DNA of 64,000 nucleotides, from contig CM114271.1 in assembly GCA_050084515.1 (NCBI GenBank), forward strand, positions 8,370,001 to 8,434,000. Reading direction: 5' to 3'. This document shows positions 22,865 to 34,586 of the stretch, piece after piece; position 1 is the first letter of the stretch; the number at the start of each line of letters is the position of its first letter. The notes under the pieces were generated by a model. That model worked only from the letters and a program-made list of their open reading frames with translations. It had not been told where the DNA came from and made no database searches. Made by a program: the position numbers and the translations under genes. This stretch comes from Blasia pusilla. Its lineage: Eukaryota > Marchantiophyta > Marchantiopsida > Blasiales.

Positions 22865-23315
22865 CTTTTGATCTGATGTGGGAGGGCAAGGGCCACTTAC
22901 CAAAAATACAAAGTCGATCATATACTCAAAATGAAACTCACCTAAAATAGTAAGTTGCTCAATATGGCTCCAAATGAGCCGAAACGAAAGGAAAACCTGC
23001 TCTCTCAGGTTTCCCGGGGCCTCAGCAGGTCATCCTCAACCTAATGAGCCTGTCCTCCACTACTCACGAAGGCGTTCTACTAGATCTCACTGATCTATCT
23101 TCAAAGACGTGACATAGAAGTCCGGATGGAACGAGATTAGTTCAATTCCTTATTGTACAAGTAGGTCATGAATGGAATAGGGAGAAGTTGAGAGATAGTC
23201 CTATGAAGGTAGAGAAGGAGTTTTCGGATTTTTAGTTAGCACTCCTGTAGAGCAGGAATATGTGGGTGCAGAGAAAAGAAAGAGTCTTCCGCTAGCAGAG
23301 AGGGAATAATCATAT
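22865..23315. other. Unassigned stretch before gypsy C
   Basis: No recognisable gene or repeat on either strand. Confidence 0.4.
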
Positions 23316-25030
23316 ATGTTTAGGTATGGGTTTCCTCTATATTTTTCTTCATGGTCTAATAGGTTCCAAATAACAAAAGAAGTGAATGAAAAAAAAAGAT
23401 GTTTTATGGAAAAAAAAAAAAAGGATTTGTTAAAATGTGAGGGTGTTGTATTAGATGAAGAGTTCATTAGTGGGAAGTATGAAGAAGAGGGTTTTGGAGA
23501 TAGCCTTGAAGAGGTGTTCATTCATATGAGCACCGAATCGTTGGATACGAGTATGATTACAATTCACTCGCGTGAGTTGTATGAAGAAATATCAAGGTTC
23601 ATGGAAGGAGAAAATGGATATGAATCTACAAAGAAGGAATCGGATAGGCACGAGTTTGAGGCAGACGAACATCCCATGGAGGCACAAGTGCATACTAGAT
23701 ACAAGATGATGGCCCGGAAGGTGAAGCCAATGGCTACTCAACTACTAGAGGGTTATGGGAAATAAGTAGAATGTGCATCAATGGAGCCAAGTCTACAGGA
23801 CGTCAGAAAAATAAGACATAAGTTCACAGAAGAGATGCTAGATCGTCTGCAAATTGGAGGGGTGAGTTTCTTACAGAAATTGAAAGGAAAAGCTTTCGGG
23901 AGATGTTAAGGTGACATGGTGAGGCTTTCTATTTTACTACACAAGAAATTGGTTGTGTAGACACGAGTGTGGTGGTACCGATGGTAATTTTCACCGTTCC
24001 ACATATGCCTTGGGATTTGAAACCCATACTAGTACCACGAGCTATGATTCCCAAGCTGATTGAGTTATTGAAGGAGAAGATGTAGATGGGTATCTTAGAG
24101 CCTTCTATGGGGCCTTCCTCGAGTGGATGGTTCACTGTGCCAAAGAAATGAGAAGCTCTCCGGTTCATTCAAGATAAGGAATCGGAAAATAAGGTAACCA
24201 CTCGAAATATGGGAGCGGGGCCTAGAATAGATGAAGTCGCAGAAGCTTTTGCAGCCCGTGCTATCTATTCAATAGGAGATTTGCACTCGATATATGATCA
24301 ATTCCAATCAGCTATGAAGAGTAGAGATATTATCACTATGCACACTCCACTTGGGCTTGTAAGAATGTGCACATTACCTCAAGGGGTAACAAATTTTGTC
24401 GCTCACATACAGAGTGCAATGAACAAGATCTTGAGAGAGTTCATTCTTGAGAAAATCATTCCTTTTGTAGATGATATTCCTATAAAGGGATATGCAATAG
24501 AAGATAGGATTGAGAGGGTTGTGAAAGATGGGTGTAGAAATTTTGTGTCTGATCATATTCGTGATCTGGATATGATCATAGCAAGACTAGAATAGGTCAA
24601 TCTTAATCTTTTTGGAGAAAAGTGTAACTTTGGGGTCCCTCAAATTGTGGTAGTGGGTCATCTTTGTGGAGAGTTTGGCCGAAAACCAAATCCAACAAAA
24701 GTTGATGTAATCGGGAGGATACGAGAATGCGAAAATATCAACGAAGTGAGAAGGTTTTTAGGATCTTGTGTGTTTTATCAGGTGTGGATTCCTCATTTAG
24801 GCCATATATCTGATCCTTTGTATAAGCTGTTGAGAAAGAACAAGAAGTTCACTAGGGAGAAGAAGCAAAGAGCAGCAATGATGCAGTTGAAGGAGGCATT
24901 GAAGTCGCCATTGGTTCAATGATAAATGAGCTATGAATGCGAAAGACCTATTATCATCATAGTGGATACTAGCCCTATTGCTATTGGATAGGCAGTTGGG
25001 GAGGATAACGTGGAAGGAAGGAGATTTGCG
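23316..25030 (+). mobile_element. Gypsy element C pol fragment (RT with FVDD, RNase H start)
   Basis: A Ty3/gypsy pol piece unlike the other families here. The upstream frame (to 23765) ends VHTRYKMMARKVKPMATQLL, a segment that precedes RT in this lineage. The RT proper is broken by stops but reads MGILEPSMGPSSSGWFTVPK and FIQDKESENKVTTRN. It continues with IYSIGDLHSIYDQFQ, TPLGLVRMCTLPQGVTN and the catalytic FVDD at 24464-24475. The connection part follows at 24647-24922 (VVGHLCGEFGRKPNPTKVD, RRFLGSCVFYQVWIPHLGH), then an RNase H start (VDTSPIAIG). It is cut at about 25031, where the LTR of element D begins. The RT pattern resembles gypsy elements I associate with fungi and other non-angiosperm hosts; that is an impression only. 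Confidence 0.85.
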
Positions 25031-25595
25031 ATAAGTCCTTATGCTGTAGGAATGGTCCGAGCAAGGGAGTAGTACCCTCTCAAGCTTGTATACACTTTGA
25101 AGCTTTCTCATTCTTGATGGAGTAGTAGAGAACTTATTTCTTCATTCTGATGTGCAATGCATATGTCTAAGAATTTTTATTGGGTCTGCAGAGTGAAGAG
25201 TGGATCAGGAGAATACTTTCATCATTAGAATAATCAACATCAAGTTGTAAGAAATCTGTTCGATAGAGAGTAGCATGCCTAGACGGATTGAGTTCCGAAA
25301 GTAGGAGAAGCCAACTTCTTGTTGAGGTCTCTGTGAGGTTCTTTGGTGTTGAGTGAAGATCTACCTGAGCGTGAATTCAATTCCATTGGAGAGAATCTAG
25401 GAAAGAAATCTTGGTACTAATAGAGAGAAGAATACCGTGATAAGTGATTGAATCCAAATTGTACACACTTAACTACAACTATTACAAGATAAATGCCATC
25501 TTGAGCTCTCTTTTCATATAATCGTGATCCTCTCGGGGATCAAACTTATTAAATTACTGTGAAAAGATCAATTTTTATACTTCTTGTACATTACA
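25031..25595 (+). repeat. 5' LTR of gypsy D, 5'-truncated
   Basis: Matches the last 565 bp or so of the 3' LTR (from aagtccttatg to cttgtaccttaca). Roughly 740 bp at its 5' end are missing, and gypsy C pol sequence abuts directly. The primer-binding region follows within about 12 bp. Confidence 0.88.
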
Positions 25596-25641
25596 TTTTT
25601 TAGCTACAATTTTTTGGCGCTGACACCGTGGATCACAAGAC

Positions 25642-28263
25642 TTGCTGAAAAGGGAGAGGCTTATGGGTAACTCCAGGCTGGGGGAAGAAGCCTCGTTGCC
25701 TAGGAGACCCAACCATCTACTTCTCATCGAAGAGAATCTTCTATCTCTAGCTATCCCCCTAAGACAATGGATGGAAGAAGATAGTAATCTTTTTGCTGCA
25801 TTAGTATTAGAGAAGATAGAAAAGTCAATTAGTTTTGTCAAAGAACCCATCGCTGAATGGTGCTTCGCCCATGAACCTCAGTTGTACTTGGTGATGATCT
25901 GGTACTTCTGTTTATGGGAGGAAAACCTCACAAGTAGATTGAGGGCACATTCACACTCCCATAGGAATTAGGAAGATATAACTTTCTCTCCATGGATCAA
26001 TACCCTGTAGCAGTCTTGGATGCACAACCAAGCTCGCAAATCCCAAGAGGGACTCATCCGCTCCCGGCCATCCGCTCAAGATTAGCGCGCTGATCAACGC
26101 AATAAGCAACAAGAAGATCATCCGTCTTGGAGATTGCCGGGTGTATCTCCCAGTCTTTGTCCTCGAACGAAGCCGAAGAGCAAGAAGAGGGATAGGAGTG
26201 CGCTCCCCATCACGTCTCATGCCACTTCTTAGTCGGATGAGGAGTCAACCTGGAATCCCTTTGGGGACTCGGGGGACAAAGGGTCGGCTAGACCAATCAC
26301 ATCTGAACCTCTACCTCCTCCTTCCCAAACATCAAGTCCGAGACCTAGCAACCGAAGTTCCCCAATGGCTAATACTGGGAAGACACTGCTAAGATATCCC
26401 ATGTTTGCGGGAGGATGAAGAGATGACGTTGATAACTTTGTGCTCGAGTTTACCCATGTAGCTAAGGCTAATGGGGAAGGCTCCAAGGAAGATTTGCTAT
26501 GAGGATTCCTGGGCCTGCTAAAGAAGCGGGCAAGCCAGTGGTACGAGGGCTGGAGCGGAAGTCATTGAAACCTGGAGAGGATACTGGAGGCCTTTCTTCA
26601 TGAGTTCCGCGACCTAGAGTTCGAGGACATGCTTTTGACAAAGCTCTGTGATTTAAAACGTAAGAAGAAGGAAACTCTTAGGGAATACACCCAAAGATTC
26701 CGAAGTCTCGTAAACAAACTCATACACACAACTACCTCGCAGTTGGTAGATTGGTTTGTGTCGGGACTATCCAAGGAAATGGACCGATACTGCCATCAGG
26801 GCCAACAAGATTCCCTGGAAGCAGTCATTGCATGAGCAGAGGCATACGAAGCCTCTAAGAAGTCCCACAAAACGCGAAGATGGCATCATCAATGGCGAGG
26901 CTCTTCGCAGACTAGTTCTTCCTCCAAGGACGAAGCGTCCTCTACAGACACCGAAGCCTCTACCAACGACACCACGGTGTCCTCAAACTCCGAAGAAGAC
27001 CCAAAATCCAAACATAAGAGAAAAAGCACACGCCACCACTCTCCCAAGTGTGGATGGAAAACCAAGCCTACAAAGCATGTCCCCCACAGGTCTGTTAGTC
27101 CAGTACGAGGGACTGCAAGGAAGGCAAGCAAGTCTGCCATTGAAGAGTTAAGTAAAAAAATGGCGGAGTTGAAAGTACATTTGGCGGCCGAGAAGGACCC
27201 CAAAAGAAGACCAGGTCTGATGAGGCCCAACGTATGGTGCAGTGTTTGTGGAACCCAAGGGCATACTGCCCAAGAGTGTCACCTTTAGAGAGATCTACGT
27301 TGGAACCAGGAAGACCCAACTATGGAAGAAGGGTGGTATGAAGCCGAACAATGGGAAGGTTGTTATGCAATTCAAGCCATGCCAACCCCTAATCCCAGAC
27401 GAAGTTGATCCCAAGGTATGTGCCTCCGAAATATGGGGAGCAGAGAACCTTGAGATAGATTATGGGCTCTGCGGCCTTCACGCCATCCATAAAAAGGAAT
27501 TGTTGTTACAATTGTGGGGCAGCCGACCATTGGGCCAATAATTTCCAAAATCCCAAGAGGCCAATAGGACTCAATCCATTATGTAGGAATTGCAAGAAGG
27601 GTGGGCACATTGCAGTGGAGTGCCCGAAGCCCAATGTTCCGCGGTTGCTGGTCAAGTATGTTACCACCCCAGCAGCACAAACAGAGTCCAAGTATGAAGT
27701 AAATGTTCAACTCGTCCGAGTGGAGGAGTTAGTGTCCCCCAAGACAGGGCGAGTTACCATGAGGGAAGAGGAGTATGACAGAACGGCACCCAAAGAATCC
27801 TCAGAGTGGCCCAAGGAACTCATGAACGAAGCTCTCGCTATCACCACGAGGTCCAAAACCCAGAACGCAAGGACAACCAAGACGAGGGTAGGGGCTTCGT
27901 CTTTGCGCGAAGTCAAAGACCCCAAGAAGAAAAGCGTTGACACTTTCTGCGTCGGGAAGGCCATTCTCAAAAGAGATCTCAACCCTGCCTTTGACCAAAG
28001 TCATCCCAAGTACTTCCATCAAGATGTCGAGGACCAGGTTCATGCTCAAGTTTGCCAAGACCGAGGCCTAGAACAGGTGTCACAGCAGACACCAGAGAAC
28101 TCAAGGGAAGAAAAGGTGCCAGCACTACAAGCCACCGTGACATCCCCATTGGTTTTAGAAGCCTACGACTTACTCATGGACTTGGCATCAACGCCGGAAA
28201 ATATCACCTTGTTACATTTGTTGATGGATAACCCTGTTTACGGTAAAATTTTGCAACAATGGT
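25642..28263 (+). pseudogene. Gypsy D gag with CCHC zinc knuckles
   Basis: Capsid-like gag interrupted by stops and frameshifts. Readable parts are FVLEFTHVAKANGEGS (26440s) and ETLREYTQRFRSLVNKL, the Retrotran_gag core (26670-26720). A Ser/Lys-rich segment precedes the knuckle CSVCGTQGHTAQEC (near 27238-27280). A further frame at 27462-28263 has CYNCGAADHWANN and CRNCKKGGHIAVEC. The C-terminal part ends SPLVLEAYDLLMDLA and MDNPVYGKILQQW. Element E carries the same gag layout and shares these motifs. Confidence 0.87.
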
Positions 28264-28311
28264 AGATGAGCCGTAGGAAACCCAAGAAGTCCTCAAAGAG
28301 TCTACCAGTAG

Positions 28312-29220
28312 TTGATTTATACAGTAGCAGGCGTTGTCCCGGTGCGGATGAGGCAGTATTGTCTCAATCTTAAAAACTCGTTGTTGGTCAAGGACAAAAT
28401 TGACCAGCGTCTCGAAGCTGGAATAATTTACCCCATGTTAAGTAGCAAGTGGGTGTCTCCCATTGTAATTTTACCCAAGAAGCAAACCAGGAAAATCAGG
28501 GTGTGCCAAGATTATCGAAAGTTGAATGCGGCCACCTTAAAAGACCATCATCCCCTACCCTTCACCGACACCATTTTGGACAAAGTCACCGGCCACGAGC
28601 GTTATACATTTTTTGATGGGTACTCGGGTTATAACCAGATATCCATTAGGGAGAAAGATCTTCACCTCATGACATTCACCACGGATTGGGGCACCTTCGC
28701 ATATCGAGTAATGCCGTTTGGTTTGTGCAATGCATTGTCAACCTTCTAGCGGATGATGATCTCCATCTTCCAAGAGTATCTGCGGAAGTTCGTCAAAATT
28801 TTCCTCGACGACTTTTGTATTTTCACTACAGAAGCAGAGCATTTGCAAAAATTAGAATTAACCGTGGCTCAATGTCGCAAAGTGCATTTATCCCTCCATC
28901 TTGAAAAATCATATATTGCAATGAGACAAGGTATCTTGTTGGGACACCGAGTGTCTACCCAAGGGATTGAGGTCGATAAGGCCAAAGTAGATATTATCGT
29001 AGCATTGGAACCTCCCATGAATCTAAGAGAATTGAGAGGCTTCTTGGACCATGTCGGATACTATCGACGGTTCATTAAGGATTATGCGGTAAAAGCAAAG
29101 GCCCTAACCGCGTTTCTTAAGAAGGCCATCGAATGGGAGTGGACCCCAACCTGCCAAGCAACATTTGAAGCATTAAAACAAGCATTGTTTGCGGCTCCTG
29201 TACTTCGGTCCCCTGACTAG
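28312..29220 (+). pseudogene. Gypsy D reverse transcriptase
   Basis: Two frames, 28312-28749 and 28753-29220, separated by a single TAG. RT motifs are VSPIVILPKKQTRKIRVCQD, YRKLNAATLKDHHPLPF, FFDGYSGYNQISI, MPFGLCNALSTF and the catalytic FLDD at 28801-28812. These are followed by LGHRVSTQGIEVDKAKVD and LRGFLDHVGYYRRFIKDY. Apart from the one stop this is a well-preserved domain. Confidence 0.92.
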
Positions 29221-29235
29221 ACATGACCCTTCCAC

Positions 29236-29803
29236 GTGTATGTGGACACATTGTCGTTTGCCATTGGGGTGGTGCTCAACCAGCTTGATGATAAAAAACA
29301 TGATTATTCGGTTTATTACACCGGACGACAATTATCTTCAGCCAAACAGAAATATACCACTACCAAACAGGAGGCGTTGGGAATGGTCTTCTCGTGCAAG
29401 AAGTTTCGCCATTATTTATTAGGGTATGAGTTCGTCTTTCATGTGGACCATTTTTCACTCGGACCGTTAATGGTCAAGGTGGACATTTCAGGTCACATTG
29501 CGCGTTGGATCTTGTTACTTCAGGAATTTACATTTGATGTAATTACCCGTGCCAGGAAGGTCCATACCAACGCAGATTTCTTATCACGGTTGCGGATGAC
29601 AAATGCCGACCTTACACAGACCTTGGACCATACCTTCCCTGGTGAGGACATGTTCCAGATTACTGAGGACCGATTGGGCCAATCCCTCTATAAAGATATT
29701 TTGCGTTTTCTGATTACCTTACAACTTCCAGCTCCTATGATGGCGGAGGAAGGGGGAAGGGCACCGCTTTGTACCAAAGCACTTCGCGATGTAACAGGCA
29801 AGT
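29236..29803 (+). pseudogene. Gypsy D RNase H
   Basis: Open frame of about 189 codons with MYVDTLSFAIGVVLNQLDD, SSAKQKYTTTKQEALGMVF, HYLLGYEFVFHVDHFSL, HIARWILLLQEF and KVHTNADFLSRL. It is separated from RT by one stop (29218-29220). After the RNase H, where integrase would follow in Ty3/gypsy, the frame ends and unrelated ORFs begin. Confidence 0.9.
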
Positions 29804-29817
29804 AAAAGCAAAGAAGT

Positions 29818-29885
29818 GCTTCGGTCTTATGCGAAGCGCGAACGGAAGAAGAGCTTCGGTCTTATGCAAAGTGCGAAGAGGCAGA
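29818..29885 (+). repeat. 35-bp tandem repeat at the RNase H / extra-ORF junction
   Basis: Two units starting gcttcggtcttatg at 29818 and 29853. The same gcttcggtctt...cgaagc motif recurs in the element's own LTR near 32253. The repeat marks the point where pol homology ends. Confidence 0.75.
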
Positions 29886-29991
29886 CTCTAACCGTTGAGG
29901 TAGGGTACTTACACCCGCGCCGCCACAACCAAGAAAATGTTCAAGACTTCGCCCACATAAGTGCCTGCCTACTACCCGGGCGGTCATTTTC

Positions 29992-31002
29992 ATGGATGGA
30001 GTAACCACAAAGTTGCACAACAGACCGAAGCACGGAGCACATAGGGATCAACCTACATCACTTCTTTCGGCACCCACGATGCCTCGTGAAGACTCAACGC
30101 CCATCCTTCAAAGTGCGGCCATGCCACTGATAAAGCTATCACCCGAATTAGTCGAAGCACTCAAGGAGTCATCACTCGCAACATTTTTTCAATCCAATTG
30201 GACATTGACGTTAGGCAACCTTCCAAGGGAGCTTTGCTCTTTGGCCGTAGCTGCCAAGTCTAGGAAGAAAGGGTTCTGGTATTGCGCCCAGCCATGACAG
30301 TGGACTTTGGATGATTGGAGAGCGACTTATATGCTTCCTTCCGCTCCTGAGTATGAGTATGACATAGATTTGATGGTAAAGCACGAAGATTTTTTGGCAC
30401 TCGGCTGTGTGACGTCGGACCGCTTAGGCAGAAATGGCTACAAGGCTACCTCGTTGTCCCCACCCTTGTTCGGACAATTTTGCAAGCACCTGATGACCTT
30501 GTTTTATCCTGCTCGCTCTTACTACTTGACAAATAAGCTTGTTAAGATGTGCTACGTTCTCTGGAATCAGCATCTGGACCCCGAAGCACCAAGGGTCGAC
30601 TTCGCTACATTCTTGGACGGACACGTACAAGCAATGCTCAAAGCGCTCCATCCGAGCATGAAGTCTTTCTTGTTACCTTTTTTAATCCACTTGTACATTC
30701 ATAAGCAAGAATTGACTGCCAATGAGGCACTGGATTGGACGCAAGTGACTCCAGTACGCTTACCAAAGACGGGCCAAGCTTTACCTTCAGGAAGCCGCAA
30801 AGTCACGCTGACGCGCGAAGCAGTTCAAAGGCAACATCCCCATGCTTCGGCTTCAGGAAAAGATGAAGCACAAACTGAACTGCCAAGACGAAAGCGTGGA
30901 AGGGTAAATTTAAGACGCCTTCAGATGCATACCCGACGCCCCAAGAGAATTCGGTGGAGACCCCTTGCACTAGCGACGAGCCCCCTACTCTTCGTCGCAT
31001 GA
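29992..31002 (+). CDS. Extra ORF of gypsy D in the integrase position (unknown protein)
   Basis: Two frames (29992-30297, 30307-31002) separated by one TGA form about 335 codons. I do not recognise a domain. The core is rich in aromatic residues and Leu, for example FFQSNWTLTLGNLPRELCSL, YMLPSAPEYEYDIDLM, FGQFCKHLMTLFYPARSYYL and HVQAMLKALHPSMKSFLLPF. The tail is basic (PRRKRGRVNLRR). There is no HHCC or DDE pattern. Such additional ORFs occur between pol and the 3' LTR of some plant gypsy lineages, and their function is mostly unknown. The ORF lies on the element's sense strand. Confidence 0.6.
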
Positions 31003-31252
31003 CACACACAGCAACGCACCTTGTGTGGTTTCTTAATCTGGCCGTTCCCATCATGAGTTAACTACCGCAGGTACTACACCTAGACAAAAAAGTAGACGTG
31101 GACTAGTATCTACAAGCGCTCAATGATATGAACTACAGAGCATAAGCTTCGTTAGAGAATGAAGCACATCGAAGAGTGGTAGAGCAACAGCTCGAGGTTT
31201 GCAATCAAGAAGTTGAAGACACTAAAGCGACACTTCGTAAGCTCAAACCGAG

Positions 31253-31891
31253 TTGGTACAAGCCCAATATGAATCACGGAATGCACACCAATGGGAAAGC
31301 TTGGCAATCAATATGGAGTTTGGGGCGGATCAATTGGTATCCCAAGTCAAGGAAGCTTCGCAGTTGATTCGACAGTACCAACACCAAGTGACTCTTCTCC
31401 AGAAGGAATTCAAGAAAGCAGCGACACAGAACGCCCATATATCTAAGCTACTTCAAGATCAACAGGAAACTAACACGAACTTAGTAGCACAATGGTCACG
31501 AGCCAAGGGGAGGATCTCAATCTTGGAGGAGGAACAAAAGGTTCTCAACGAAGTGCAGCTAGACCTTGAGGATGTCAAGGAGATTGTCGAGAAATCAGGG
31601 AAGAAATTCGAACAACACATGAATGAAGAAATCGCCTATGTCAGCAAACACTGGAAATGCCAGTTCGATAATCAGACGAAGTCTCTCCCGGAAGTACCAC
31701 CTACCCTCACGGTCAATCTTGAAGAGCTTCCTTCGTTTACACCCTTGGATGTCTTAGTCCAGAACAAAGTGCTTGAAACTTTGTTGGTAGTTATTAAATG
31801 GCGAGAGAAAAGGAGGAATCACACGCCAAATATCATCAACAAACCTTCAACTATTCATGGCCTTTTTCCTCCTGCAACTAAGTTGATGGCT
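31253..31891 (+). CDS. Coiled-coil ORF of gypsy D before the 3' LTR
   Basis: 213 codons, mostly heptad-like helix rich in Gln, Glu and Lys (VKEASQLIRQYQHQVTLLQK, ISILEEEQKVLNEVQLDLED). A Pro-rich stretch and a short basic tail (KWREKRRN) follow. It is probably the C-terminal half of the same extra protein as 29992-31002, since the region between carries only stops and frame changes. No transmembrane segment supports an envelope-like role. The function is unknown. Confidence 0.6.
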
Positions 31892-31968
31892 TAGAAGACA
31901 CATTTATGGATTTAGATGTTGCACCATAAGGTGTTCGCCGGGGAAGCTCATATTTGAGGGAGGGGGTA

Positions 31969-33273
31969 TGTGATACCCACCATTTTGTAATTTTGAGATT
32001 GATACCTTTTGATTCAAGGAATGAAGACTCTATGAAGTAAAGGGTGTATATACAAGCCTGTTTTAGATATTATGTTTGTGTATGGGGAGAATGAGTAATA
32101 TTGAAATGGATCACAAAGCTCCTAGGACAAGGCAGAGAGGCGGAAAATCAAGGATTTTCCTTAGAGGAGAGGGAAATGTGGTAATAAAGTCTAAAGACTC
32201 AGAGCGAAGCTTGGAAAAGACAACGAAGCATTATTAAGAACCTGTTTATGAAGTGCTTCGGTCTTGAACGAAGCATGATGAAGAATAAGAGGAAGAAGTA
32301 CTTCGCTCTTGAACAAAGCATGAAGAGCGAAGCATTGGGAACAAGAGCAAAGAATGCAGCGCTTCGTCTTCAGACGAAGAGGAAGAACTTCGTCCTCAAG
32401 GGAAGAAGAAGAGGTCCAGACTTCGCAGCGATGCGAAGCTAAGACTCGACGTGATTTCAAGGGGCACATCGTTAGAATAGTTAGGCTAGGAAGAGGCGTG
32501 ACTTTTTGGACCAGAGAAGAAGTTAGGACACTTACACCTAGCGGGTTCATAACGATCATAGGAAAAGATAAGAGAACCGTAGATCAAGGTAGTTACAAAC
32601 TCACAATAGACACCAGATTCCTAAGAGACACTTCAAATCTTTGGACCTACTACTGCCTCGAAAGATATTTAAGAAGCATGAAAGTAGCTATCATCATCAT
32701 TCTTTCACAAAGTCCTTATGTTGTAGGAATGGTCGGAGCAAGGGAGTAGTACCCTCTCAAGCTTGTATACACTTTGAAGCTTTCTCATTCTTGATGAAGT
32801 AGTAAAGAACTCATTTCTTCATTCTAATGTGCGATGCATATGTTTGAGAATTCTTATTGGGTCTGCAGAGTGAAGAGTGGATAAGCTGAACAATTTCATC
32901 ATTAGAACAATCAACATCAAGTTGTAAGAAATATGTTCGACAAAGAGTAGCATGCCTAGAGAGATTGAGTTCCGAAAGTATGAGAATCCAGCTTCTTTTT
33001 TAGGTCTTTGTGAGGTTCTTTGGTGTTGAGTGAAGATCTACCTGAGCGTGAATTCAATTCCATTGGAGAGAATCAAGGAAAGAAATATTGGTACTAATAG
33101 AGAGAAGAATACACTGATAAGTGATTAAAATCCAAATTGTACACACTTAACTACAACTATTGCAAGATAAATGCCATATTGAACTCTCTTTTCACATAAT
33201 CATGATCCTCTTGGGGATCAAACTCATTAAATTATTGTAAAAAGATCAATTCTTAAACTTCTTGTACCTTACA
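31969..33273 (+). repeat. 3' LTR of gypsy D
   Basis: 1305 bp starting TGTGATACCC right after the polypurine tract tttgagggagggggta and ending ctTGTACCTTACA. The last part matches 25031-25595. The 5' half contains many gcttcg/cgaagc words in both orientations (32200-32440). At 33274 chromovirus G integrase sequence starts at once. Confidence 0.9.
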
Positions 33274-33309
33274 TCTGTCAAGCGAACAGAGTCTTCTATG
33301 CAAAGAAGC

Positions 33310-34332
33310 AAGGCTTACTTATGATAGTTGATCGGTTTAGCAAGTTAGGGAGGTTTGTGCCGACGAGAGATTCTACGACGGCCTATACGACTTCGCGATT
33401 GTTCCTGGATAGCTGGTGGCGAGCTTATGGATTGCCTAGGAGCATTGTTTCCAATTGCGATCTGAAGTTTACTAGTGCCTTTTGGAAACATCTATTTAGG
33501 AGGTTCAAGACCAAACTCAACTTTAGTATGGCCTTCCATCCTCAAACGGTTGGGCAAACGGAAAAAGTAAACTCAATCGTGAACCAATACTTAAGGAATT
33601 ACGTGAGTGTGGACCAACGAGATTGGGCAAAGTGGCTAAGTATGGTTGAGTATTGTTACAACTCCACCAAGCATTCTACAACTAAAGAATCTCCGTTTCT
33701 TCTGACTTATCAAAGAGAAAAAGGAGGGCCTGTTGACTTGCCCCTTCGAGGGGAGCTACACTGACACACACTCCTAAAGCAACGGAGGAATGTTTGTCAG
33801 TGGAAATGCAGGAACGAAAAGAGCGGGCGAGAAGAAGTCTTGCCAAGGCTCAACTAAGGTACGTGAAGCATGCTAATAAGAGTCAGCGCCAAGAGAGTTT
33901 CCAAGTTGGGGAACAAATGTGGTTGAGTCTAAGGAATCTCACTCTTTCGAAGGAATTTTCTGCAAATTTTTCAACCAAGTATGTGATCAAGGCGCAAAGC
34001 CATTTGAGGACGTGTATACATTGGAGCTACCAAACGAGTTCAAGATTCACCCATCTTTCCATGTGTCATTATTGAAGAAATGTCTTCAAGACAATGTGCG
34101 TCCGGAGCTAAGAATTGTGTTGAGGCCACAACTGGTCATCAGAAATGAGGAACCAGAGTTTGTGGTAGAGACCGTTACGCCTTCCAGATATAAAGCCACG
34201 AAGTACGAGTACTTGGTCAAGTGGAAAGGCTACCATGTGAAAGAGGCGACTTGGATTGCGGAGGAAGATCTTGAACACACGCAAGAGACATTACGATACT
34301 TCAAATGGATGCAAGATAGGTGTATACGTTAG
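33310..34332 (+). pseudogene. Chromovirus G integrase core and chromodomain
   Basis: Integrase core 33321-33764 with MIVDRFSKLGRFVPTRD (first Asp), VSNCDLKFTSAFWKHL (second Asp) and HPQTVGQTEKVNSIVNQYL (Glu). A frameshift separates it from 33919-34332, which has IHPSFHVSLLKK and then the chromodomain EFVVETVTPSRYKATKYEY...LVKWKGYHVKEATWIAEEDL. The aromatic-cage-type Tyr/Trp residues are in place. Chromodomains bind methylated histone H3 and target insertion to heterochromatin. Confidence 0.92.
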
Positions 34333-34586
34333 TGCATGATGAGGCAATGGACATAACTTGTGAGCATGAACCTTGGGCTCATAACCCGCCGTAACTAGAA
34401 AAGTTTAGTTGTTGCAATAAAGAATACACGGAGTTGGAGATTCGAAGCTAGTGATTTTGATTTTGAGAATGGTAGTGCATGGCAATTAGTAGTTCTTCAT
34501 ATGCTTATGATGTAGGTCAAAGAGGAAAAACAATGAGTATTTGAGGTAAGATTTTATTTGGATAAGGCATCTAGATCAAGACCAAA

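Larger units (their letters stand above)
25031..33273 (+). mobile_element. Gypsy element D: gag-RT-RNase H plus extra ORFs, no integrase
   Basis: Bounded by a partial 5' LTR (25031-25595) and a complete 3' LTR (31969-33273). The internal order is primer site, gag with zinc knuckles, RT, RNase H, then about 1.9 kb of ORFs that are not integrase, a polypurine tract (tttgagggagggggta) and the LTR. The primer region TTTTTTGGCGCTGACACCG resembles the TTTGGCGCC type of Tat/Athila elements. Gag is related to that of element E. Stops and frameshifts occur throughout gag and pol. It would depend on another element for integration even before decay. Confidence 0.88.

Noticed and set aside
31253-31891. 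Envelope protein of an errantivirus-like element
   Set aside because: No signal peptide or transmembrane segment is visible; the segment is a soluble-looking coiled coil.
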